Shown piece by piece: positions 17,708 through 25,634 of a stretch of 64,000 bases of DNA (within the stretch, counting starts at the first letter, position 1; each line of letters begins with the position of its first letter). Origin of the DNA: Teredinibacter haidensis (GTDB lineage Bacteria > Pseudomonadota > Gammaproteobacteria > Pseudomonadales > Cellvibrionaceae); assembly GCF_014211975.1 (NCBI RefSeq), contig NZ_CP060084.1, positions 4,475,001-4,539,000 of the forward strand. Reading direction: 5' to 3'. The notes under the pieces are model-generated. The model was given only the letters and a program-made list of their open reading frames with translations. It was not told the DNA's origin and made no database searches. The position numbers and the translations under genes were made by a program.

Positions 17708-18767
17708 TAAAACTATGACTTTGGTTGGGCTTGATGTCGGAAGGGATTCCAGCGTGCTGCGACTTTTTTTGGGATAGCAGCCGTACTGTTTTGGACCATT
17801 ATGTTTGTTTATTGGGTGAAGGGATAATAGAGTTAAAAGGACATCCACCTTTAGAAAAGAGATTTCGAGAGCGTGATTAACCAGTGATCTGATTAGTGAT
17901 TAAGATAGATCCCAATCAAAATAGAAGGTAAATAGGGCAGGGAAGGAGGGAATAGCAAAAAGTACGCATTCAAGACGGGGGCTCTGTGGCCATGGCTTTG
18001 CCATTTTTGCAGTGGTGTAAATTCCAGCAGGGTTAATTGAATAGCAGCTTATCGGCGCTAAAGCTTGGTATTCGAGTATAGCCCAGCCGACTAGTGACAT
18101 AGGCAGCCCCTACCAGTTATTTTAAACGGCTATTCAACAAAACAGATAGGAGACCCATCTTAAGAGTGAACGGGCATGCTTTGCTTTTGTCCTGTTTGAA
18201 CATAATTTACTGTTTCCAAAGGTTAATGAGGTAAATAGACTTCAGGGTAAGACCTCTGCGTTTAGAGTTTGCCTGTGCGCTCTATCACGTTACTTCGCGC
18301 GACAATCTGCGAGAAGATATTTATTTAACGGATGAAGCCGGGCGTTGTGTTTATCTGTTTTAGGCGAGCTCTGCGAACGGTACAACGGGATTTACCATGC
18401 TTATTATTTTTAACCCCTTGCGTGCAAATATAGTGCACCATGTTAAGGGTTGGTTCTGGATTCGCTATCATTCTACCTTCGGTGCGCAGGTCGAAGCTGC
18501 ACGGAAAAACACGAGCCATAGCCGCTTACAAAGCCGTTCGTGATGAGGCTGGGATGCGGCTGGTTCTGTAGAGAGGCCTATTTATCGTACACCACAAAAA
18601 ATATGCTATGGGTGAAAACTGTAAAAAACAGCTTAAGCCTCTGAAGCGAATGTTGCTTTCGTGCTCTTTTGGCTGTTATCAAAAGCGCAGCCCGTTCCGA
18701 GATTGATCCAAAAGCTTTCGTTTATCAAAATATCAACATTAATTCAAAATCATGGAAGAAGAATAAA
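17708..18767. other. Gene-free, decayed stretch
   Basis: About 1 kb with no convincing coding frame on either strand. The only structure seen is the second copy of the GGDEF-EAL gene tail at 18529-18572. The AT-rich composition and the broken genes on its right suggest an old insertion/deletion hot spot. Confidence 0.6.
18529..18572 (+). repeat. Copy 2 of the 44-base repeat: orphan gene tail
   Basis: This stretch reads KAVRDEAGMRLVL-stop, the same C-terminus as the GGDEF-EAL protein at 17316-17359. There are six base differences: two are silent (GCT/GCC, CGA/CGG) and the rest give conservative changes (Ser/Ala, Val/Met, Ile/Val). That pattern indicates divergence while still coding, so it looks like the tail of a lost paralog and not a recent copy. 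The codons just upstream do not resemble an EAL domain. Confidence 0.65.
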
Positions 18768-19795
18768 ATGCTGAAATATTTCCCTACTATTGCAGCTTTA
18801 GCTGTACTGATTTGTGCGTTGGACTGGTGGTTAAAAGCTATCTACAAAGTTTCGTTGCACGAGGTTGTAACAACACTTCACAAAACTGATGTTCGATGGG
18901 TTATTAGGGGGTTTACTGGCGTAGGCTTTACCCTGTCATTTATGTTTTGCTGGTTCGTACTGGAAGGGATAATCAATATCCCTCTTTTGGAACTCGCAGG
19001 TAAAAAAACTGAATTGGTCTACGCCGGTAATCCAGCGGCAGGTGTTTCACAGTACTACGCTTTACCGCTGCATTCCGTGGAGCATGGCCAAACCCATCCT
19101 GTTGCCCTCGAGAAAATAAATTTATCCTTCGATCCTATCTTTAAAGCCATTACCTTTACGGGCGTACAGCCAGGCCCGGGGTTCTACGGTTCGCCGTATG
19201 GGGCTTTAATGTTTTTACCATTCTATCACCATTATCGGCACTAATATTTTGCGCAACGATTGTTATTGGCTGCTTTCATATTCACGCATTCGAGGCTGCG
19301 CGTATACATATCAATAGCGGTTTTTAGCAAATTCCGGACGCCTTCGAGGGTTTTGATTATGCGTTATCAAAGATTGGTATTAACAAGGGAAACTATGCGG
19401 GTATCTTGCTCGGCGCTGTTATGGCGGGAATTCCACTAGCCATGTTTCTACCACAAGCTGAGCTGAGGGAACCCATCGTTGAGCTGGCAAGCATCGTACA
19501 GCCAGGGAAAACAGTTTATGGTGTTCCTCAGGATGTTCACCATCACCTAGTTTGGAAAAAGCGCTACAACGATTCCGAAAGAAATGAGATGCACGATACA
19601 GGAATGCGAACTACGATTTTTAAATTCGACAATCTATTTAGGCTGCCAGTGTATGTAGGGCTGAAATTCGATGGCTTTGGAAATCCTGAAATCGAAAAAT
19701 CACTTAAAAAACATATTGAAGATAAGCAGTGGGTAGAATTGAGCGTTACCGATGCTCTGAAATTAGAATTTATGACCGAGTGGCCATCGTCGTAG
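18768..19795 (+). pseudogene. Broken membrane-protein gene (frameshift and nonsense)
   Basis: A gene starting at ATG 18768, with GGAAGAA ahead of it, encodes a protein with an N-terminal membrane segment and a second hydrophobic segment. Its frame runs to a stop at 19244. The reading continues in another frame from about 19200 (hydrophobic TILSPLSALIFCATIVIG), meets an in-frame TAG at 19326-19328, and resumes with QIPDAFEGFDYALSK through to TAG 19793-19795. Joined, the product would be about 340 residues with a periplasmic or cytoplasmic C-terminal domain. I do not recognise the family. One frameshift plus one nonsense codon make it a pseudogene. Confidence 0.65.
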
Positions 19796-20368
19796 TAGTG
19801 TAACGACGCAGCGGGTTTTCGCTGCAAGAATTACCATGATCAATATTGAAACCAGTGTAATATTGCGCCATCCATGGATAAGAATCATTCATCGCTATTG
19901 TCGTCGCTAAAAAATAATTTCCAGGTAGGCGGTATTACCCAACACTAAAAAATTAGTTTTATAGGTCCTTGAATCGTCATGAATTCGTGGGGTTTATGGT
20001 TGGTCACGCCTCTGTAGGCTTCGTGCTGAATATGTGTTGATTAAGCGCTCCGGACAGAATGTCTCTAAAAGAGAGGGCGTAAGCTCAAATTTAACTGCAG
20101 TAGAGCATGTAAACCTTTTGTTTGCGGCAACAGCAGCGATCTCAATGATACATTCACATATGGTGAAGCTGCACGGTGGCTAAATGTCACTCCCGTTTTC
20201 GTAAACGCACTTCAACAACAGGAAATTCAGCGCTTGCGTTTCCTACGCGAACATTACGTAGGATGGATCAAATAAACGGGGGGTTGTTAAGGAGGCCTGA
20301 AAGGATGCTTCGTACTAGCAGGTCACTAATAATCAATACGGTTCATTTGAAACCTGTATAATAAAAGT
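19796..20368. other. Intergenic stretch with a possible HTH remnant
   Basis: No intact gene was found in these 570 bases. The only coding-like signal is the open stretch at 20069-20275, described separately. I saw no clear terminal inverted repeat for the IS630-type element that begins at its right end. Confidence 0.5.
20069..20275 (+). pseudogene. Possible remnant of an excisionase/antitoxin-like HTH protein
   Basis: Between a TAA at 20066 and a TAA at 20273-20275 the frame reads smoothly but has no start codon. Its last part, TYGEAARWLNVTPVFVNALQ followed by QQEIQRLRF, resembles the helix-turn-helix of excisionase-type DNA-binding antitoxins (pattern EAAxxLNVSxxFVxxLLxxxEI). No partner toxin is present. 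This is a by-eye resemblance and could be coincidence. Confidence 0.3.
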
Positions 20369-20369
20369 C

Positions 20370-21357
20370 ATGAAAAATGACGCAAGAAAACTTAGTACAG
20401 AAGAGCAGCATTTAATTCGTAAGATAGCAGTGCAGCGATTGCATGATGGTGAAAGTGCGGTCGAAGTGACACGCAGCTTCGGTCTTGGAAGCCGAACAAT
20501 TTTCACTTGGTTGCGTTTAGCGCGTGAAAAAGGAATTGAAGCTCTGGCACCCAAAGCACGAACTGGACGCAATCGAACACTATCCAATCTTGAGGAGCAA
20601 GAAATAAAAAGGTGGCTAATTGGCGGAGACCCTCGACAGCATGGCTTTGATTTTGGTTTGCGGACACGCCAAATTGTTGCTGATTTAATTCTTGAAAGAT
20701 TTGGTGTTGCCTTGAGCCCTTCCGGTGTTGGTAAAATTCTGCATCGGTTAGGTTTGACGCCACAAAAACCGTTACGTAGAGCGGATGAGCGAGACGAGAA
20801 AGCGGTGCAAGAATGGGTTGATGATGTTTACCCTAAAGTTAAGAAATACGATAGAAAGAAAGGGGCTGAGATATTTTGGTTGGATGAAGCCACTATTCGT
20901 TCAGATGATCCTTTACAGCGTACCTGGAGTGGAAAAGGGAATACACCTGTCGTCACAACAAGCGGTCAAAGACAGGCAATTAATGCGATCTCAGCGTTAT
21001 CGAATAAAAGTGGCTTTTGGTATCACGTTTTTGACGTGAAAATTTAATGCGGATAAATGTATTGAATGCTTAAAAAGTTTCCAAAAAGGCCGTAACTCTC
21101 CCGTCATACTCATCGTTGATGGGCATCCTGTACATAAATCAAAGAAGGTCACGGACTATATTGAGTCACTTGAAGGAAAAGTTGAAATGGTATTTCTACC
21201 ACCGTATGCGCCTGACTTAAATCCAGATGAGCTTGTGTGGAATCAGATGAGAAATATCGGCACATCAAAAAAGCCACTCAAGAAAGGAGAATCACTAAAG
21301 AATCGTGCCATTTTAGACCTGGAAAGTATCAAACGGGATAAGGCTCTGATTAAATAA
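20370..21357 (+). mobile_element. IS630-family transposase, frameshifted
   Basis: The first frame (20370-21047, 225 residues) has an N-terminal HTH region, a winged-helix region (RTRQIVADLILERFGVALS) and the first catalytic Asp in IFWLDEA. It stops at TAA 21045-21047. The second part reads on in the +1 frame from about 21043 with VILIVDGHPVHKSK (second Asp) and FLPPYAPDLNPDELVW (Glu), ending at TAA 21355-21357. All DDE residues are therefore present but split. Removing one A from the AAAA run at 21039-21042 restores a continuous protein of about 328 residues. It is either an inactivating indel or, less likely, programmed frameshifting. Ends and TA target duplication could not be defined. Confidence 0.85.
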
Positions 21358-21503
21358 TTTTTCCAAGAGGCAACTGTATTGTTTGCTGCTGCCTAGGTAG
21401 TAAGTCTGTCGTTTAATATGTTTTTTTAGGTAACTCCCGCCGAATCGTTGCGGAAATCCGTCAAACAATTTCAATTTATTTCATATATTGCGATGCCCGC
21501 GTT

Positions 21504-21517
21504 TGTAACCGGTTACA
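21504..21517. promoter_or_regulatory. Palindromic operator-like site, copy 1
   Basis: TGTAACCGGTTACA is a perfect 14-base palindrome 104 bases before the SGNH esterase start. The identical sequence occurs 124 bases before the other CBM10 protein at 23319. A central CCGG/CG palindrome of this kind is typical of LacI-family operators. The shared site suggests one sugar-responsive regulator controls both genes; the regulator gene is not in this window. Confidence 0.75.
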
Positions 21518-21621
21518 CCTGATGGCATTATCAAACCTGTTTGCGTAGTAAATCTAACGATAAAAGCAAACAAATTCCATATAGGTATAACAATCCTCTC
21601 TCCCCGAACGGAGCACAAAAA

Positions 21622-22734
21622 ATGAAATATAAAGTTCCTTTTAAATTCAGTTTGTCCAAGCTGATCCTACCTCTGATAATTGTAAGTCTATTTATTGCTA
21701 GCAGCGCCAGTGCGGTGAAAATCATGCCTCTAGGTGATTCCATCACTGGGTCGCCGGGCTGTTGGCGAGCCATTTTATGGAACAATTTACAAAACAATGG
21801 TTATTCCGATATTGATTTTGTTGGCACGCTATACGCGCAAAGCTGTAGTCAAAACCATGATGCCAATAACGAAGGTCACGGTGGCTTTTTGGCAACAGAT
21901 ATCGCCAATAACAACCAGCTACCTGGATGGCTCTCTTCCACTAACCCGGATGTTGTGATCATGCATCTGGGAACCAATGATGTTTGGAACGGCGTTTCGA
22001 CGTCGAACATCCTTAGTGCCTATAGTAAATTGGTCGATCAAATGCGTTCGAATAATTCAAATGTAAAAATCTTGGTTGCTCGGTTGATTCCAATGGATCC
22101 TTCCCGCTCTTGTTCGCAGTGTGCAAGCCGGATTACGGATCTGAATAACAATATTCCTAGTTGGGCGAGCGGAAAATCAACATCACAATCTCCCATCACT
22201 GTTGTTGATCAGTGGAACGGGTTTAGCGCGTACTCCGATACTGGCGACGGTGTTCATCCGAACGATTCTGGTGATCAAAAAATTGCGGATAGATGGTTTT
22301 CAGCCTTGACCTCGGTACTGTCAACCAGCAGTTCCGATAGCGGTTGCGGAACCTGCGGAAGTTACCCTTACTGCTGTAACAGCACAAGTGACGATTGGGG
22401 ATGGGAAAATAATCAGAGCTGTATAACGCCAAACTCCAGCGCTGCCCAGAGTGTGTGCGGGGGAGGTGGTAACTCCAGTAGCAGCAGTAGTAGTAGCTCT
22501 TCAGGGTCAACTTACCCAACTTGTAGTAGTGCATCGGCTGATCCAGATGGAGACGGATGGGGCTGGGAAAACAACCAAAGCTGTGTTGTAAGTTCCGGAA
22601 GTGACAGTGGAAGTTCAGGCGGTGTGTGTGATTGGTATGGAACCAGTTATCCACTCTGCGCAAGTACAAGTAGTGGCTGGGGTTGGGAAGACAACCAAAG
22701 CTGCATTTCACCGAGTACTTGCAGCTCCCAATAA
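21622..22734 (+). CDS. Secreted SGNH/GDSL-type carbohydrate esterase with CBM10-type modules
   Basis: A 370-residue secreted protein. The start at ATG 21622 is chosen because it has a CGGAG site and opens directly into a signal peptide ending SASA. The SGNH hydrolase domain (about 32-235) shows the nucleophile block IMPLGDSITG, the block III LGTNDVW and the Asp-His block DGVHPND; the shape fits CE3-like acetylxylan esterases. Three cysteine-rich modules with GWGWENNQSC-type cores follow, separated by Ser/Gly linkers: an N-terminal variant, a short DPDGDG variant, and a canonical CBM10 (CDWYGTSYPLC...GWGWEDNQSC) at the C-terminus. It likely deacetylates xylan while bound to cellulose. Confidence 0.88.
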   Translation: MKYKVPFKFSLSKLILPLIIVSLFIASSASAVKIMPLGDSITGSPGCWRAILWNNLQNNGYSDIDFVGTLYAQSCSQNHDANNEGHGGFLATDIANNNQLPGWLSSTNPDVVIMHLGTNDVWNGVSTSNILSAYSKLVDQMRSNNSNVKILVARLIPMDPSRSCSQCASRITDLNNNIPSWASGKSTSQSPITVVDQWNGFSAYSDTGDGVHPNDSGDQKIADRWFSALTSVLSTSSSDSGCGTCGSYPYCCNSTSDDWGWENNQSCITPNSSAAQSVCGGGGNSSSSSSSSSSGSTYPTCSSASADPDGDGWGWENNQSCVVSSGSDSGSSGGVCDWYGTSYPLCASTSSGWGWEDNQSCISPSTCSSQ

Positions 22735-22746
22735 GCGAGTTAATTA

Positions 22747-22768
22747 GGGTGGCCCTAACAGGCCACCC
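22747..22768 (+). terminator. Hairpin after the esterase gene
   Basis: GGGTGGCC and GGCCACCC form a perfect 8-base stem around a 6-base loop, 12 bases after the esterase stop. No T-run follows, so termination is plausible but not certain. Confidence 0.55.
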
Positions 22769-23180
22769 ACTCAGAGCTACTTAAACGTAATTGGCTAATC
22801 AATTGCAGCCTAGGTTCAAGCTTGCAAGAGAAGAAAAAACAGTTTCTCTCTTGCCCCGCCTAGTACACCTTCGCAATATTGAATAAGCCTTATAGCGACA
22901 AAGTAAATCCCGAACACCTATTAAATTTAAAAAATAGTGTTCGTAGCGTAACCATGTAGTTTCAGAAAAATCCGCGCGGATATTGTTCAATACTTCTTTA
23001 CGTGCGTAACTCATACATTGGCACAAACACATTCAGATACTCCCAACGCCAGTTTAGCGGGCCAAAATTTTAATAAATATCGTTATGGGCACATTAAATT
23101 AATGGGAGCCTTCCGCCTTCCTACGCCCGCTAATTAGATAACGAAATATAGATAACGAGTTAATATTTCGAATTACAGGT

Positions 23181-23194
23181 TGTAACCGGTTACA
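23181..23194. promoter_or_regulatory. Palindromic operator-like site, copy 2
   Basis: Identical to the perfect palindrome TGTAACCGGTTACA at 21504-21517, here 124 bases before the start of the second CBM10 protein. Two exact copies, each upstream of a CBM10-bearing secreted protein and nowhere else noticed in the window, make chance unlikely. Confidence 0.75.
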
Positions 23195-23318
23195 TAAGCT
23201 GTAAATATACTTCCGTTTTTACCGGTAAAGATAACAATAATATACCCGCACACATTTGTCGGCCGTTCAACGGTCGGCCCTGCCGTAGTGTATGCATAAT
23301 TACATTTGGAGAAAAACG

Positions 23319-24146
23319 ATGAAACAACGTAAAAAAATTGGTTTAGCTGGGGCACTTATCGCTAGCCTCTGCCTGCTAGCGGTTCATTCATTTGCGCAAG
23401 ATTACCCTACCTGCAGTAGTGCATCATCCGATCCCGATGGTGATGGTTGGGGCTGGGAAAACAATCAAAGCTGTATTGTTTCCTCCAGCAGCGATTCAGG
23501 CGGAAGTGCAGATAGCGGTTACCCGACGTGTAGCAGTGCCTCTTCTGATCCCGACGGTGACGGATGGGGATGGGAGAATAACCAGAGCTGCGTTGTCTCG
23601 AGTGATGGTGGCTCTGGTGGTAGTTGTGGAACGGGTAGTTGCCCTAGCTCGCTCGCCTGTCCCAGCGGAATGAACTGCGGTTGTTACACCGTTTCTGGGT
23701 TGGGAGCGAACAAGCAAGCTTATCAGGACTCCGGTGCAGACCGTAGTTTCCTGGCCTCGGCCATGATGGAAACAGAAGTAATGGATACAAATTATGCCTA
23801 CGGGGACAACAAAACCGGCGACTCATTCAACGCCGGTGCAGCCAAGCAAAACTGGGGAATGATGAGACAGTGTCATTCATCCTGGACAGGCTATAGTTCC
23901 GGCGACTATTCAGTTTCGGATCAAATGAACAGTAGTCGAGGCTTAGACGTACAAGTCTATTACGAGTGCCGCAATTACTTTGGCGACTCTTGGTTTGCAG
24001 GCCACCGTAATGGGTCGTCAGGTCTTAGTAACCCGAACACGACAGATATAAACAATTTTAGATCTGGTTATAACTGGACCTACAATCAACTTTCTGGCCA
24101 TGAGTGTGATGACGTCCGCTTTTGGGTAGATATTCCAGCGATATAA
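23319..24146 (+). CDS. Secreted protein: two CBM10-like modules plus an unrecognised enzyme-like domain
   Basis: A 275-residue exported protein. The start at ATG 23319 has TTGGAG upstream and opens a signal peptide ending SFAQ. Two nearly identical cysteine-containing modules (about 29-52 and 68-91) share the core DPDGDGWGWENNQSC with a module in the neighbouring esterase. A Gly/Ser/Cys linker leads to a ~170-residue C-terminal domain I cannot assign. It begins near SCPSSLACPSG and carries MMETEVMDTNYAYGDNKTGD, then KQNWGMMRQCHSSW and VYYECRNYFGDSWFAGHR. The conserved-looking Glu, Asp and Trp residues suggest a polysaccharide-active enzyme; that is inference from architecture, not from a recognised fold. 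Confidence 0.8.
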   Translation: MKQRKKIGLAGALIASLCLLAVHSFAQDYPTCSSASSDPDGDGWGWENNQSCIVSSSSDSGGSADSGYPTCSSASSDPDGDGWGWENNQSCVVSSDGGSGGSCGTGSCPSSLACPSGMNCGCYTVSGLGANKQAYQDSGADRSFLASAMMETEVMDTNYAYGDNKTGDSFNAGAAKQNWGMMRQCHSSWTGYSSGDYSVSDQMNSSRGLDVQVYYECRNYFGDSWFAGHRNGSSGLSNPNTTDINNFRSGYNWTYNQLSGHECDDVRFWVDIPAI

Positions 24147-24572
24147 TTCGCATTATCCGTACGGGAAGACGTTTACTTCCTGTACGGATTATTTCGATGC
24201 AAGAAAGCCCCTTCCAATTAAGCAATATTACACCGCTTTTTTATAATTTTTTTCAAAATTAAATGAAGATCTAACAATTGGTTTTCGCCGTATGCTGGAT
24301 TGAAAAAAAAGGTGATTTTATGGAAATATTTCTTATGCCTATCCTGGCGTATTACTGTGTCTGTTTACAGGCAGAACGTATTCAAAAAGTGGCGGTACTT
24401 GTAGTGCCAAAAGGGTAAAATTAATCGTGTTAAATAAGAAAATGAGCCCGCTACCGAATTTATTCCTGTATCGGTACGCAAATCGCCGGCCAGGTTAAAA
24501 GCATTTCTACCCACTGATATCCGCAAGTCCATTGAAGGAATTACAGCCAGCCATCACCACAAGCGAGTAACA
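24147..24572. other. Intergenic region after the CBM10 protein
   Basis: About 430 bases containing a hairpin at 24155-24189. A tiny frame (24320-24418, 32 residues) has AAGGTG ahead of its ATG but shows no family resemblance. Nothing else is supported. Confidence 0.5.
24155..24189 (+). terminator. Hairpin after the CBM10 protein gene
   Basis: ATCCGTACGGGAAG pairs with CTTCCTGTACGGAT around a 7-base loop, with one mismatch. It starts 8 bases after the stop codon and is followed by TATTTCG. Its strength and position make it the likely end of this transcript. Confidence 0.65.
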
Positions 24573-25625
24573 TCAGCCCGGGTTTGTCGAGCAGGGCTCT
24601 GATCCACGCGAACCAAGGGACGACTCGTCCGTGGTGAAATTCTGACATCTTTCCTCACCTAATCGTACCCAGCTGTATGGCAAGGCCATTCGCCAGCCAT
24701 TGCCCCGGGTTTGTAAAGCTGGTCGGAATAAAAAACTCGGCCGCAAGCGACCGAGTTTTTTATCATCGCCGATTTTTGATAGTGTTAAATCTGGGTTATT
24801 GTATGTATTTAAAATAGCTTTTCTTAGATCAATTTCTGTGGTGCCTGGTTTTTCGTAAAAGGCCAAGTCTGTTTCTCTATTCCGCTCTTCAAATAGCTGC
24901 ATGACAGAATCTATATCGCCGGTCTCTAGTGCACTTTCCAACAGCCTAAGAATTGGCAGCAATTCAGCTATCGTCTGGTAGTAGTTTTCGTCTGTCATAC
25001 CATGTACGTCGGGTACTGGGTCGCTTTCAAAAAAACGCCAGAGGGGTAAAGACGAAGGAATGTATAATTTATTGGTGTATTGCCTGGCACCATCATATTC
25101 CCCCAAATTTGAATGCTGCGTCTCAAATATTTCGAGATCTCCATTTTCATCTCGTTGCAAATTTTTGTCTGCGCAATATTTTCCCGGCCTAGGCGATGTT
25201 TCAGTCGCAGCTAATCCTTCGTTGCGCCCAGAGAATTTAATACTGAAGATATCTATTGGTTTTTCTTTCGTATCGTTATCACGAACGACTATTTTTACAT
25301 TTAAGTGAGAGCTTGGATTAATTCTCCAACCTTGTTCGTCAGGCATAACTTTTATTGGCAAAGTGTTCTCTCCAGATTTCATTCAAAGATTTATTGGGGA
25401 TCTGGTTGACATTTGTACGCCCGAATTCATTTCGTCATGTATTACGATATCATTTGCTAGCACGTAATATGCAACACCAAAAACATCAATCTGTAATTCA
25501 AATAAAGGCTTATTCATCAATAATGTATGCACAGGTTTCCCCTCTTTACCACTCGCATTACAACCGCTAGCTACTATTAAGCATAGTGTTAACAAAACTC
25601 GATCAATTTTAAAAAAGTTAATCAT
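24573..25625 (-). pseudogene. Exported partner protein, paralog of the gene at 27646-28512, interrupted by a nonsense codon
   Basis: The frame opens at 25625 with a lipoprotein signal (lipobox ASGC) and runs to TGA 25383-25385, then continues in the same frame to 24573. Aligned by eye to the intact 288-residue paralog, the TGA falls exactly on a Trp (PVTTWLMPGKNKL against PINL-stop-MKSGENTL), so it is a TGG-to-TGA change. Flanking similarity (VIHDEM / VVHKDG; VKIVVRD / VSIFLHD) supports common descent. The C-terminal ~45 codons do not match the paralog and run through a terminator-like hairpin at 24730-24762, so the 3' end looks replaced. The start is 9 bases after the preceding broken gene. 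The function is unknown. Confidence 0.6.
24730..24762. terminator. Terminator-like hairpin inside the broken partner gene
   Basis: ACTCGG and CCGAGT arms flank CCGCAAGCGA, with A-run on the left and T-run on the right, so it could act in both directions. It lies within the minus-strand frame, near where that frame stops resembling its paralog. This suggests the true ancestral gene ended near here, or that foreign DNA was joined at this point. Confidence 0.65.
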
Positions 25626-25634
25626 GTCGTTATC

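Larger units (their letters stand above)
22735..23318. other. Intergenic region between the two CBM10 genes
   Basis: 584 bases without a supported gene. It holds a hairpin at 22747-22768 and the operator-like palindrome at 23181-23194. The rest is AT-rich with no recognisable feature. Confidence 0.6.

Noticed and set aside
18669..18767. Longer upstream start for the broken membrane protein.
   Set aside because: The extra 33 residues are polar and unlike a signal; ATG 18768 has a better ribosome-binding site and opens directly into a membrane segment.
20280..21420. Terminal inverted repeats and TA duplication of the IS630-type element.
   Set aside because: No matching pair of ends could be found by eye on either side of the transposase, so the element's limits are not given.
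24320..24418. 32-residue frame with AAGGTG ahead of its ATG.
   Set aside because: Too short, without similarity or composition signal; mentioned only within the intergenic entry.
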